Below are positions 1 through 12,006 of a stretch of 64,000 nt of DNA, piece by piece; within the stretch, counting starts at the first letter, position 1, and every line of letters starts with the position of its first letter. Made by a program: the position numbers and the translations under genes. The notes beneath the pieces are model-generated. The model saw nothing but the letters and a program-made list of their open reading frames with translations, made no database searches and was not told where the DNA came from. Source of the DNA: Sipunculus nudus (Eukaryota; Annelida; Sipuncula; Golfingiida; Sipunculidae). The stretch spans positions 17,096,241-17,160,240 of the forward strand of contig CM049318.1 in assembly GCA_026874595.1 (NCBI GenBank), given 5' to 3'.

Positions 1-3000
1 CGGCGAAATCATCTCTGGAATGACACATTTTCCTAAAAATACACGCGGATATGACCCATAGGGACGCAGAAGGGTGCCCTGGCTACACAGCAGTTCCGCT
101 TTGTGAAAATCAATATCAAAATAAAGGGCAAAATCGTTCAATCAAAATCACAAATGTATAATTCTGTTACTTTCAAAAAGTCATTTATTGATTTCTGGGA
201 CCTATTTTACCATTTAAACACAATTTACTTATATTGTTATAATATATCTGACATTATTAGACTCCCGCAAGGTCAATTAATACATTATTTCTTCATAAAA
301 TGTTCCAAAAAAGTATTTATTAAGACTTAATCCCTTTGCTTACACTTTGCAGATGCTTTGCTTATTCTTTGCTTACGGCGAAATCATCACTGGAATGACA
401 CATTTTCCTAAAAATACACGCTGATATGACCCATAGGGACGCAGAAGTGTGCCCTGGCTACACAGCAGTTCCGCTTTGTGAACATCAATATCAAAATAAA
501 GGGCAAAATCGTTCAATCAAAATCACAAATGTATAATTCTGCTACTTTCAAAAAGTCATTTATTGATTTCTGATAGCCGTTTTCCTATGTTAACACAATT
601 TACTTACATTGTTATAATATATCTGATATTATTAGGCTCCCGCAAGGTCAATTTATACATTATTTCTTCATAAAATGTTGCAAAAAAGCATTTATTAAGA
701 CATAATCCCTTTGCTTACACTTTGCTTATGCTTTGCTTATTCTTTGCTTACGGCGAAATCATCACTGGAATGACACATTTTCCTAAAAATACACGCTGAT
801 ATGACCCATAGGGACGCAGAAGGTTTCCCTGGCCACACAGCAGTTCCGCTTTGTGAACATTAATATCAAAATAAAGGGCAAAATCGTTCAATCAAAATCA
901 CAAATGTATAATTTTCCTACTTAATAAAAGTCATTTATTGATTTCTGGGACCCATTTTCCAATTTAAACACAATTTTCTTACATTGCTTTAATATTTCTG
1001 ATATTATTAGAATCCCGCAATGTCAATTAATACATTATTTCTTCAGAAAATGGTGCCAAAAAGCATTTATTAAGACATAATCCCTTTGCTTACACTTTAT
1101 TTATGTTTTGCTTATTCTTTGCTTACGGTGAAGTCATCACTGGAATGACACATTTTCCTAAAAAAATACACGCTGATATGACCCATAGGGACGCAGAAGG
1201 GTTCACTGGCTACACAGCACTTCCGCTTTGTGAACATTAATATCAAAATATAGGGCAAAATCGTTCAATCAAAATCACAAATGTATAATTCTGCTACTTT
1301 CAAAAAGTCATTTATTGATTTCTTGGACCCATTTTCCTATTTTAACACAATTTACTTACATTGTTATAATATATCTGACATTATTAGACTCCCGCAAGGT
1401 CAATTAATACATTATTTCTTTATAAAATGTTCCAAAAAAGCATTTATTAAGACTTAATCCCTTTGCTTACACTTTGCTTATGCTTTGCTTATTCTTTGCT
1501 TACGGCGAAATCATCACTGGAATGACACATTTTCCTAAAAATACACGCGGATATGACCCATAGGGACGCAGAAGGGTGCCCTGGCTACACAGCAGTTCCG
1601 CTTTGTGAAAATCAATATCAAAATAAAGGGCAAAATCGTTCAATCAAAATCACAAATGTATAATTCTGCTACTTTCAAAAAGTCATTTATTGCCTTCTGG
1701 GACCCGTTTTCCTATGTTAACACAATTTACTTACATTGTTATAATATATCTGATATTATTAGGCTCCCGCAAGGTCAATTTATACATTATTTCTTCATAA
1801 AATGTTGCAAAAAAGCATTTATTAAGACATAATCCCTTTGCTTACACTTTGCTTATGCTTTGCTTATTCTTTGCTTACGGCGAAATCATCACTGGAATGA
1901 CACATTTTCATAAAAATACACGCTGATATGACCCATAGGGACGCAGAAGGTTTCCCTGGCTACACAGCAGTTCCGCTTTGTGAACATTAATATCAAAATA
2001 AAGGGCAAAATCGTTCAATCAAAATCACAAATGTATAATTTTCCTACTTAATAAAAGTCATTTATTGATTTCTGGGACCCATTTTTCAATTTAAACACAA
2101 TTTTCTTTCATTGCTTTAATATTTCTGATATTATTAGAATCCCGCAATGTCAATTAATACATTATTTCTTCAGAAATTGGTGCCAAAAAGCATTTATTAA
2201 GACATAATCCCTTTGCTTACACTTTATTTATGTTTTGCTTATTCTTTGCTTACGGCGAAATCATCACTGGAATGACACATTTTCCTAAAAATACACACTG
2301 ATATGACTCACAGGGACGCAGACGGGTTCCCTGGCTACACAGCAGTTCTGATTAGTGAACTTTAATATCAAAATAAAGGGCAAAATCGTTCAATCAAAAT
2401 CACAAATGTATAACTGTGGTACTTTCAAAAAGTCATTTATTGATTTCTGGGACCCGTTTTCCTATGTTAACACAATTTACTTACATTGTTATAATATATC
2501 TGATATTATTAGGCTCCCGCAAGGTCAATTTATACATTATTTCTTCATAAAATGTTGCAAAAAAGCATTTATTAAGACATAATCCCTTTGCTTACACTTT
2601 GCTTATGCTTTGCTTATTCTTTGCTTACGGCGAAATCATCACTGGAATGACACATTTTCATAAAAATACACGCTGATATGACCCATAGGGACGCAGAAGG
2701 TTTCCCTGGCTACACAGCAGTTCCGCTTTGTGAACATTAATATCAAAATAAAGGGCAAAATCGTTCAATCAAAATCACAAATGTATAATTTTCCTACTTA
2801 ATAAAAGTCATTTATTGATTTCTGGGACCCATTTTTCAATTTAAACACAATTTTCTTTCATTGCTTTAATATTTCTGATATTATTAGAATCCCGCAATGT
2901 CAATTAATACATTATTTCTTCAGAAATTGGTGCCAAAAAGCATTTATTAAGACATAATCCCTTTGCTTACACTTTATTTATGTTTTGCTTATTCTTTGCT

Positions 3001-3375
3001 TACGGCGAAATCATCACTGGAATGACACATTTTCCTAAAAATACACACTGATATGACCCACAGGGACGCAGACGGGTTCCCTGGCTACACAGCAGTTCTG
3101 ATTAGTGAACTTTAATATCAAAATAAAGGGCAAAATCGTTCAATCAAAAATGTATAACTGTGGTACTTTCAAAAAGTCATTTATTGATTTCTGGGACCCA
3201 TTTTACCATTGAAACACAATTTACTTATATTGTTATAATATATCTGATATTATTAGACTCCCGCAAGGTCAATTAATACATTATTTCTTCATAAAATGTT
3301 GCAAAAAAGCATTTATTAAGACATAATCCCTTTGCTTACACTTTGCTTATGCTTTGCTTATTCTTTGCTTACGGC
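1..3375 (+). repeat. Nine-monomer block, H' X N F V N V N H
   Basis: This block matches 19873 onwards with a constant shift of 19872, and 27750 onwards in the next copy. The monomer order and rare marks agree, including the seven-A run near 1160 (also near 21032) and ATTGCCTTCTGG at 1689. Differences exist: TGTTCC versus TGTTGC near 300, GGAATGAC versus GGAAAGAC at 397/20268, and a 6-base deletion at 3145-3150 that removes part of AATCACAAATG. The match breaks near 3376, where CGGCGAATTC replaces CGGCGAAATC. The first monomer is cut by the window edge. Confidence 0.88.
3330..3373 (+). repeat. Four 11-bp subrepeats CTTTGCTTANN
   Basis: Four exact-length 11-bp units lie end to end: CTTTGCTTACA, CTTTGCTTATG, CTTTGCTTATT and CTTTGCTTACG. 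Only the last two bases vary. The same block is present in essentially every monomer, with recurrent variants: CTTTATTTATG as second unit in many N and H type ends, CTTTGCAGATG in H-prime monomers, and CTTTGCGTAGA plus CTTTGCGTGTG in a few. A period of 11 bp is close to one helical turn. Whether it binds a protein cannot be told from sequence. Confidence 0.9.
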
Positions 3376-3420
3376 GAATTCATCACTGGAATGACACATT
3401 TTCCTAAAAATACACGCGGA

Positions 3421-3480
3421 TATGACCCATAGGGACGCAGAAGGGTGCCCTGGCTACACAGCACTTCCGCTTTGTGAACA
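3421..3480 (+). repeat. GC-rich core segment of the monomer
   Basis: Counted composition is 33 G or C in 60 bases, against 15-22 per 60 in the rest of the same monomer. It contains GGGACGCAG, CCCTGGCTACACAGC and TTCCGCTTTGTGAA, and several CpG dinucleotides. The segment varies mainly at a few positions: ACGCTG or ACGCGG before it, AAGGGTT, AAGGGTG or AAGGTTT in it, and TTCCGCTTTG or TTCTGATTAG at its end. It is the most compositionally distinct part of each monomer. No known motif is recognised. Confidence 0.75.
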
Positions 3481-3542
3481 TCAATATCAAAATAAAGGGC
3501 AAAATCGTTCAATCAAAATCACAAATGTATAATTCTGCTACT

Positions 3543-3694
3543 TTCAAAAAGTCATTTATTGATTTCTGGGACCCGTTTTCCTATGTTAACACAATTTACT
3601 TACATTGTTATAATATATCTGATATTATTAGGCTTCCGCAAGGTCAATTTATACATTATTTCTTCATAAAATGTTGCAAAAAAGCATTTATTAA
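3543..3694 (+). repeat. Pair of related 20-bp elements inside each monomer
   Basis: Positions 3543-3562 and 3675-3694 align at 16 of 20 bases without gaps; both share the core CAAAAA-N-N-CATTTATT. They lie 132 bp apart in direct orientation, and the same pair is present in other subtypes. Flanking sequence does not align convincingly, so this may be the remnant of an old internal duplication or convergence of A/T tracts. Confidence 0.55.
3610..3628. repeat. Short inverted repeat ATAATAT-ATCTG-ATATTAT
   Basis: Perfect 7-bp arms flank a 5-base spacer. The dyad is intact in monomers reading CTGATATTATTAG. It is weakened by one mismatch in those reading CTGACATTATTAG (most F, P and H-prime monomers) and altered in N monomers (AATATTTCTGATATT). 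It could form a small cruciform or be a dimeric protein site, but it may equally be chance in AT-rich DNA. Confidence 0.6.
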
Positions 3695-5238
3695 GACATA
3701 ATCCCTTTGCTTACACTTTGCTTATTCTTTGCTTATTCTTTGCTTACGGCGAAATCATCACTGGAATGACACATTTTCCTAAAAATACACGCGGATATGA
3801 CCCATAGGGACGCAGAAGGGTGCCCTGGCTACACAGCAGTTCCGCTTTGTGAAAATCAATATCAAAATAAAGGGCGAAATCGTTCAATCAAAATCACAAA
3901 TGTATAATTCTGCTACTTTCAAAAAGTCATTTATTGATTTCTGGGACCCGTTTTCCTATGTTAACACAATTTACTTACATTGCTATTATATATCTGATAT
4001 TATTAGGCTCCCGCAAGGTCAATTTATACATTATTTCTTCATAAAATGTTGCAAAAAAGCATTGATTAAGACTTAATCCCTTTGCTTACACTCTGCTTAT
4101 GCTTTGCTTATTCTTTGCTTACGGCGAAATCATCACTGGAATGACACATTTTCCTAAAAATACACGCTGGTATGACCCATAGGGACGCAGAAGGGTTCCC
4201 TGGCTACACAGCAGTTCCGCTTTGTGAATATTAATATCAAAATAAAGGGCAAAATCGTTCAATCAAAATCACAAATGTATAATTCTCCTACTTAATAAAA
4301 GTCATTTCTTGATTTCTGGGACCCATTTTCCAATTTAAACACAATTTTCTTACATTGCTTTAATATTTCTGATATTATTAGAATCCCGCAATGTCAATTA
4401 ATACATTATTTCTTAAGAAAATGGTGCCAAAAAGCATTTATTAAGACATAATCCCTTTGCTTACACTTTATTTATGTTTTGCTTATTCATTGCTTACGGC
4501 GAAATCATCACTGGAATGACACATTTTCCTAAAAATACACACTGATATGACCCACAGGGACGCAGACGGGTTCCCTGGCTACACAGCAGTTCTGATTAGT
4601 GAACTTTAATATCAAAATAAAGGGCAAAATCGTTCAATCAAAATCACAAATGTATAACTGTGGTACTTTCAAAAAGTCATTTATTGATTTCTGGGACCCA
4701 TTTTACCATTTAAACACAATTTTCTTATATTGTTATAATATATCTGATATTATTAGACTCCCGCAAGGTCAATTAATACATTATTTCTTCATAAAATGTT
4801 GCAAAAAAGCATTTATTAAGACATAATCCATTTACTTACACTTTATATATGTTTTGCTTATTCTTTGCTTACGGCGAAATCATCACTGGAATGAGACATT
4901 TTCCTAAAAATACACGCTGATATGACCCATAGGGACGCAGAAGGGTTCACTGGCTACACAGCACTTCCGCTTTGTGAACATTAATATCAAAATAAAGGGC
5001 AAAATCGTTCAATCAAAATCAAATGTATAATTTTGCTACCTTCAAAAAGTCATTTATTGATTTCTTGGACCCATTTTCCTATTTTAACACAATTTACTTA
5101 CATTGCTATAATATATCAGACATTATTAGACTCCCGAAAGTTCAATTAATACATTATTTCTTCATAAAATGTTGCAAAAAAAGCATTTATTAAGACATAA
5201 TCCCTTTGCTTACACTTTATTTATGTTTTGCTTATTCA

Positions 5239-7114
5239 TTGCTTACGGCGAAATCATCACTGGAATGACACATTTTCCTAAAAATACACGCTGATATGAC
5301 CCATAGGGACGCAGAAGGGTTCACTGGCTACACAGCACTTCCGCTTTGTGAACATTAATATCAAAATAAAGGGCAAAAATCGATCAATCAAAATCACAAA
5401 TGTATAATTCTGCTACTTTCAAAAAGTCATTTATTGATTTCTGGGACCCGTTTTCCTATGTTAACACAATTTACTTACATTGCTATAATATATCTGATAT
5501 TATTAGGCTCCCGCAAGGTCAATTTATACATTATTTCTTTATAAAATGTTCCAAAAAAGCATTTATTAAGACTTAATCCCTTTGCTTACACTTTGCTTAT
5601 GCTTTGCTTATTCTTTGCTTACGGCGAAATCATCACTGGAATGACACATTTTCCTAAAAATACACGCGGATATGACCCATAGGGACGCAGAAGGGTGCCC
5701 TGGCTACACAGCACTTCCGCTTTGTGAACATCAATATCAAAATAAAGGGCAAAATCGTTCAATCAAAATCACAAATGTATAATTCTGCTACTTTCAAAAA
5801 GTCATTTATTGATTTCTGGGACCCGTTTTCCTATGTTAACACAATTTACTTACATTGTTATAATATATCTGATATTATTAGGCTTCCGCAAGGTCAATTT
5901 ATACATTATTTCTTCATAAAATGTTGCAAAAAAGCATTTATTAAGACATAATCCCTTTGCTTACACTTTGCTTATTCTTTGCTTATTCTTTGCTTACGGC
6001 GAAATCATCACTGGAATGACACATTTTCCTAAAAATACACGCGGATATGACCCATAGGGACGCAGAAGGGTTCACTGGCTACACAGCACTTCCGCTTTGT
6101 GAACATTAATATCAAAATATAGGGCAAAATCGTTCAATCAAAATCACAAATGTATAATTCTGCTACTTTCAAAAAGTCATTTATTGATTTCTTGGACCCA
6201 TTTTCCTATTTTAACACAATTAACTTACATTGTTATAATATATCTGACATTATTAGACTCCCGCAAGGTCAATTAATACATTATTTCTTTATAAAATGTT
6301 CCAAAAAAGCATTTATTAAGACTTAATCCCTTTGCTTACACTTTGCTTATGCTTTGCTTATTCTTTGCTTACGGCGAAATCATCTCTGGAATGACACATT
6401 TTCCTAAAAATACACGCGGATATGACCCATAGGGACGCAGAAGGGTGCCCTGGCTACACAGCAGTTCCGCTTTGTGAAAATCAATATCAAAATAAAGGGC
6501 AAAATCGTTCAATCAAAATCACAAATGTATAATTCTGTTACTTTCAAAAAGTCATTTATTGATTTCTGGGACCTATTTTACCATTTAAACACAATTTACT
6601 TATATTGTTATAATATATCTGACATTATTAGACTCCCGCAAGGTCAATTAATACATTATTTCTTCATAAAATGTTGCAAAAAAGTATTTATTAAGACTTA
6701 ATCCCTTTGCTTACACTTTGCAGATGCTTTGCTTATTCTTTGCTTACGGCGAAATCATCACTGGAATGACACATTTTCCTAAAAATACACGCTGATATGA
6801 CCCATAGGGACGCAGAAGGGTGCCCTGGCTACACAGCAGTTCCGCTTTGTGAACATCAATATCAAAATAAAGGGCAAAATCGTTCAATCAAAATCACAAA
6901 TGTATAATTCTGCTACTTTCAAAAAGTCATTTATTGATTTCTGATAGCCGTTTTCCTATGTTAACACAATTTACTTACATTGTTATAATATATCTGATAT
7001 TATTAGGCTCCCGCAAGGTCAATTTATACATTATTTCTTCATAAAATGTTGCAAAAAAGCATTTATTAAGACTTAATCCCTTTGCTTACACTTTGCTTAT
7101 GCTTTGCTTATTCT
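5239..7114 (+). repeat. Five-monomer tandem duplication, copy A
   Basis: Monomers V', V, F, H' and X. Matches the next 1876 bases in the same order. The left limit is set by ATTCATTGC at 5238 versus ATTCTTTGC at 7114. Its F monomer reads AAATATAGGG where copy B reads AAATAAAGGG; its X monomer reads GAAGGGTG where copy B reads GAAGTGTG. Confidence 0.88.
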
Positions 7115-9043
7115 TTGCTTACGGCGAAATCATCACTGGAATGACACATTTTCCTAAAAATACACGCTGATATGACCCATAGGGACGCAGAAGGGTTCAC
7201 TGGCTACACAGCACTTCCGCTTTGTGAACATTAATATCAAAATAAAGGGCAAAAATCGATCAATCAAAATCACAAATGTATAATTCTGCTACTTTCAAAA
7301 AGTCATTTATTGATTTCTGGGACCCGTTTTCCTATGTTAACACAATTTACTTACATTGCTATAATATATCTGATATTATTAGGCTCCCGCAAGGTCAATT
7401 TATACATTATTTCTTTATAAAATGTTCCAAAAAAGCATTTATTAAGACTTAATCCCTTTGCTTACACTTTGCTTATGCTTTGCTTATTCTTTGCTTACGG
7501 CGAAATCATCACTGGAATGACACATTTTCCTAAAAATACACGCGGATATGACCCATAGGGACGCAGAAGGGTGCCCTGGCTACACAGCACTTCCGCTTTG
7601 TGAACATCAATATCAAAATAAAGGGCAAAATCGTTCAATCAAAATCACAAATGTATAATTCTGCTACTTTCAAAAAGTCATTTATTGATTTCTGGGACCC
7701 GTTTTCCTATGTTAACACAATTTACTTACATTGTTATAATATATCTGATATTATTAGGCTTCCGCAAGGTCAATTTATACATTATTTCTTCATAAAATGT
7801 TGCAAAAAAGCATTTATTAAGACATAATCCCTTTGCTTACACTTTGCTTATTCTTTGCTTATTCTTTGCTTACGGCGAAATCATCACTGGAATGACACAT
7901 TTTCCTAAAAATACACGCGGATATGACCCATAGGGACGCAGAAGGGTTCACTGGCTACACAGCACTTCCGCTTTGTGAACATTAATATCAAAATAAAGGG
8001 CAAAATCGTTCAATCAAAATCACAAATGTATAATTCTGCTACTTTCAAAAAGTCATTTATTGATTTCTTGGACCCATTTTCCTATTTTAACACAATTAAC
8101 TTACATTGTTATAATATATCTGACATTATTAGACTCCCGCAAGGTCAATTAATACATTATTTCTTTATAAAATGTTCCAAAAAAGCATTTATTAAGACTT
8201 AATCCCTTTGCTTACACTTTGCTTATGCTTTGCTTATTCTTTGCTTACGGCGAAATCATCTCTGGAATGACACATTTTCCTAAAAATACACGCGGATATG
8301 ACCCATAGGGACGCAGAAGGGTGCCCTGGCTACACAGCAGTTCCGCTTTGTGAAAATCAATATCAAAATAAAGGGCAAAATCGTTCAATCAAAATCACAA
8401 ATGTATAATTCTGTTACTTTCAAAAAGTCATTTATTGATTTCTGGGACCTATTTTACCATTTAAACACAATTTACTTATATTGTTATAATATATCTGACA
8501 TTATTAGACTCCCGCAAGGTCAATTAATACATTATTTCTTCATAAAATGTTGCAAAAAAGTATTTATTAAGACTTAATCCCTTTGCTTACACTTTGCAGA
8601 TGCTTTGCTTATTCTTTGCTTACGGCGAAATCATCACTGGAATGACACATTTTCCTAAAAATACACGCTGATATGACCCATAGGGACGCAGAAGTGTGCC
8701 CTGGCTACACAGCAGTTCCGCTTTGTGAACATCAATATCAAAATAAAGGGCAAAATCGTTCAATCAAAATCACAAATGTATAATTCTGCTACTTTCAAAA
8801 AGTCATTTATTGATTTCTGATAGCCGTTTTCCTATGTTAACACAATTTACTTACATTGTTATAATATATCTGATATTATTAGGCTCCCGCAAGGTCAATT
8901 TATACATTATTTCTTCATAAAATGTTGCAAAAAAGCATTTATTAAGACTTAATCCCTTTGCTTACACTTTGCTTATGCTTTGCTTATTCTTTGCTTACGG
9001 CGAAATCATCACTGGAATGACACATTTTCCTAAAAATACACGC
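7115..9043 (+). repeat. Five-monomer tandem duplication, copy B
   Basis: Second copy of 5239-7167 at shift 1876. Identity is lost at 9044, where CGCGG replaces the CGCTG of 7168. The exchange point therefore lies in the 53-base tract 7115-7167, inside the 11-bp subrepeats and the following conserved segment. Confidence 0.86.
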
Positions 9044-10789
9044 GGATATGACCCATAGGGACGCAGAAGGGTGCCCTGGCTACACAGCAGTTCCGCTTTG
9101 TGAAAATCAATATCAAAATAAAGGGCAAAATCGTTCAATCAAAATCACAAATGTATAATTCTGCTACTTTCAAAAAGTCATTTATTGCCTTCTGGGACCC
9201 GTTTTCCTATGTTAACACAATTTACTTACATTGTTATAATATATCTGATATTATTAGGCTCCCGCAAGGTCAATTTATACATTATTTCTTCATAAAATGT
9301 TGCAAAAAAGCATTTATTAAGACATAATCCCTTTGCTTACACTTTGCTTATGCTTTGCTTATTCTTTGCTTACGGCGAAATCATCACTGGAATGACACAT
9401 TTTCATAAAAATACACGCTGATATGACCCATAGGGACGCAGAAGGTTTCCCTGGCTACACAGCAGTTCCGCTTTGTGAACATTAATATCAAAATAAAGGG
9501 CAAAATCGTTCAATCAAAATCACAAATGTATAATTTTCCTACTTAATAAAAGTCATTTATTGATTTCTGGGACCCATTTTTCAATTTAAACACAATTTTC
9601 TTTCATTGCTTTAATATTTCTGATATTATTAGAATCCCGCAATGTCAATTAATACATTATTTCTTCAGAAATTGGTGCCAAAAAGCATTTATTAAGACAT
9701 AATCCCTTTGCTTACACTTTATTTATGTTTTGCTTATTCTTTGCTTACGGCGAAATCATCACTGGAATGACACATTTTCCTAAAAATACACACTGATATG
9801 ACTCACAGGGACGCAGACGGGTTCCCTGGCTACACAGCAGTTCTGATTAGTGAACTTTAATATCAAAATAAAGGGCAAAATCGTTCAATCAAAATCACAA
9901 ATGTATAACTGTGGTACTTTCAAAAAGTCATTTATTGATTTCTGGGACCCGTTTTCCTATGTTAACACAATTTACTTACATTGTTATAATATATCTGATA
10001 TTATTAGGCTCCCGCAAGGTCAATTTATACATTATTTCTTCATAAAATGTTGCAAAAAAGCATTTATTAAGACATAATCCCTTTGCTTACACTTTGCTTA
10101 TGCTTTGCTTATTCTTTGCTTACGGCGAAATCATCACTGGAATGACACATTTTCATAAAAATACACGCTGATATGACCCATAGGGACGCAGAAGGTTTCC
10201 CTGGCTACACAGCAGTTCCGCTTTGTGAACATTAATATCAAAATAAAGGGCAAAATCGTTCAATCAAAATCACAAATGTATAATTTTCCTACTTAATAAA
10301 AGTCATTTATTGATTTCTGGGACCCATTTTTCAATTTAAACACAATTTTCTTTCATTGCTTTAATATTTCTGATATTATTAGAATCCCGCAATGTCAATT
10401 AATACATTATTTCTTCAGAAATTGGTGCCAAAAAGCATTTATTAAGACATAATCCCTTTGCTTACACTTTATTTATGTTTTGCTTATTCTTTGCTTACGG
10501 CGAAATCATCACTGGAATGACACATTTTCCTAAAAATACACACTGATATGACCCACAGGGACGCAGACGGGTTCCCTGGCTACACAGCAGTTCTGATTAG
10601 TGAACTTTAATATCAAAATAAAGGGCAAAATCGTTCAATCAAAATCACAAATGTATAACTGTGGTACTTTCAAAAAGTCATTTATTGATTTCTGGGACCC
10701 ATTTTACCATTGAAACACAATTTACTTATATTGTTATAATATATCTGATATTATTAGACTCCCGCAAGGTCAATTAATACATTATTTCT
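8930..10789 (+). repeat. Five-monomer block V N V N H copied from 1435-3288 type
   Basis: Shift of 7495 relative to the first block. It carries ATTGCCTTCTGG, CATAAAAATAC, GATATGACTCACAGGG and CCATTGAAACAC in the same order. It lacks the 6-base deletion found at 3145, so that deletion arose after the split or only in the first copy. Compared with 1-3375, two monomers (N and F) are missing between the X monomer and this block. Confidence 0.82.
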
Positions 10790-12006
10790 TTATAAAATGT
10801 TCCAAAAAAGCATTTATTAAGACTTAATCCCTTTGCTTACACTTTGCTTATGTTTTGCTTATTCTTTGCTTACGGCGAAATCATCACTGGAATGACACAT
10901 TTTCCTAAAAATACACACTGATATGACCCATAGGGACGCAGAAGGGTTCCCTGGCTACACAGCAGTTCTGATTAGTGAACTTTAATATCAAAATAAAGGG
11001 CAAAATCGTTCAATCAAAATCACAAATGTATAATTCTGCTACTTTCAAAAAGTCATTTATTGATTTCTTGGACCCATTTTCCTATTTTAACACAATTTAC
11101 TTACATTGTTATAATATATCTGACATTATTAGACTCCCGCAAGGTCAATTAATACATTATTTCTTTATAAAATGTTCCAAAAAAGCATTTATTAAGACTT
11201 AATCCCTTTGCTTACACTTTGCTTATGCTTTGCTTATTCTTTGCTTACGGCGAATTCATCACTGGAATGACACATTTTCCTAAAAATACACGCGGATATG
11301 ACCCATAGGGACGCAGAAGGGTGCCCTGGCTACACAGCAGTTCCGCTTTGTGAAAATCAATATCAAAATAAAGGGCGAAATCGTTCAATCAAAATCACAA
11401 ATGTATAATTCTGCTACTTTCAAAAAGTCATTTATTGATTTCTGGGACCCGTTTTCCTATGTTAACACAATTTACTTACATTGCTATTATATATCTGATA
11501 TTATTAGGCTCCCGCAAGGTCAATTTATACATTATTTCTTCATAAAATGTTGCAAAAAAGCATTGATTAAGACTTAATCCCTTTGCTTACACTTTGCTTA
11601 TGCTTTGCTTATTCTTTGCTTACGGCGAAATCATCACTGGAATGACACATTTTCCTAAAAAATACACGCTGATGTGACCCATAGGAACGAAGAAGGGTTC
11701 CCTGGCTACACAGCACTTCCGCTTTGTGAACATTAATATCAAAATATAGGGAAAAATCGTTCAATCAAAATCACAAATGTATAATTCTGCTACTTTCAAA
11801 AAGTCATTTATTGATTTCTTGGACCCATTTTCCTATTTTAACACAATTTACTTACATTGTTATAATATATCTGACATTATTAGACTCCCGCAAGGTCAAT
11901 TAATACATTATTTCTTTATAAAATGTTCCAAAAAAGCATTTATTAAGACTTAATCCCTTTGCTTACACTTTGCTTATGCTTTGCTTATTCTTTGCTTACG
12001 GCGAAT
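10790..12006 (+). repeat. Transition monomers F, V*, F
   Basis: Three monomers connecting two HORs. The first has an H-type upstream part (TTCTGATTAGTGAAC) joined to an F body. The second is V with GGGCGAAATCG. The third is F with GATGTGACCCATAGGAACGAAG and GGGAAAAATCG, a private combination. No unique sequence lies between them. Confidence 0.8.

Larger units (their letters stand above)
3330..3704 (+). repeat. Reference monomer of the satellite (375 bp, V type)
   Basis: One representative unit, counted from the first CTTTGCTTACA to the base before the next. In order it holds four 11-bp subrepeats (3330-3373), an ATCACTGGAATGACACA segment, a GC-rich stretch (3421-3480), an A-rich stretch around AAATCGTTCAATC, and an AT-rich body with GATTTCTGGGACCC, TAACACAATTTAC and TTCCGCAAGGTCAA. 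The dyad at 3610-3628 and the GCATTTATTAAG end follow. The start of the unit is arbitrary because the array is continuous. The length of 375 is exactly 125 codons, so reading frames keep register between monomers, but each monomer I examined carries stops in the frame that contains the longest open stretch. Confidence 0.93.
3376..5600 (+). repeat. Six-monomer HOR, copy 1 (V V* N H F' V')
   Basis: The order is V, V with AAAGGGCGAAATCG, N with CTTAAGAAAATGG, H with TTTTCTTATATTG, F lacking CAC (AATCAAATGTATAATTTTG), and V with AAAAATCGATC. The same six recur from about 12007 (shift 8627) and again from about 14257. The shared private marks, especially the CAC deletion and GAGACATTTTCC, show common descent rather than chance similarity. 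Confidence 0.87.

Noticed and set aside
3450-3515. RNA polymerase III A and B boxes (TGGCTACACAG and GTTCAATCA)
   Set aside because: Spacing is plausible, but both miss conserved positions (the AG of the A box, the last C of the B box). No tRNA or SINE fold is seen.
3500-3520. CENP-B box
   Set aside because: ATCGTTCAATC resembles only part of the known 17-bp box (TTCG then A then CGGG) and lacks the CGGG end. No better match was found in the monomer on either strand.
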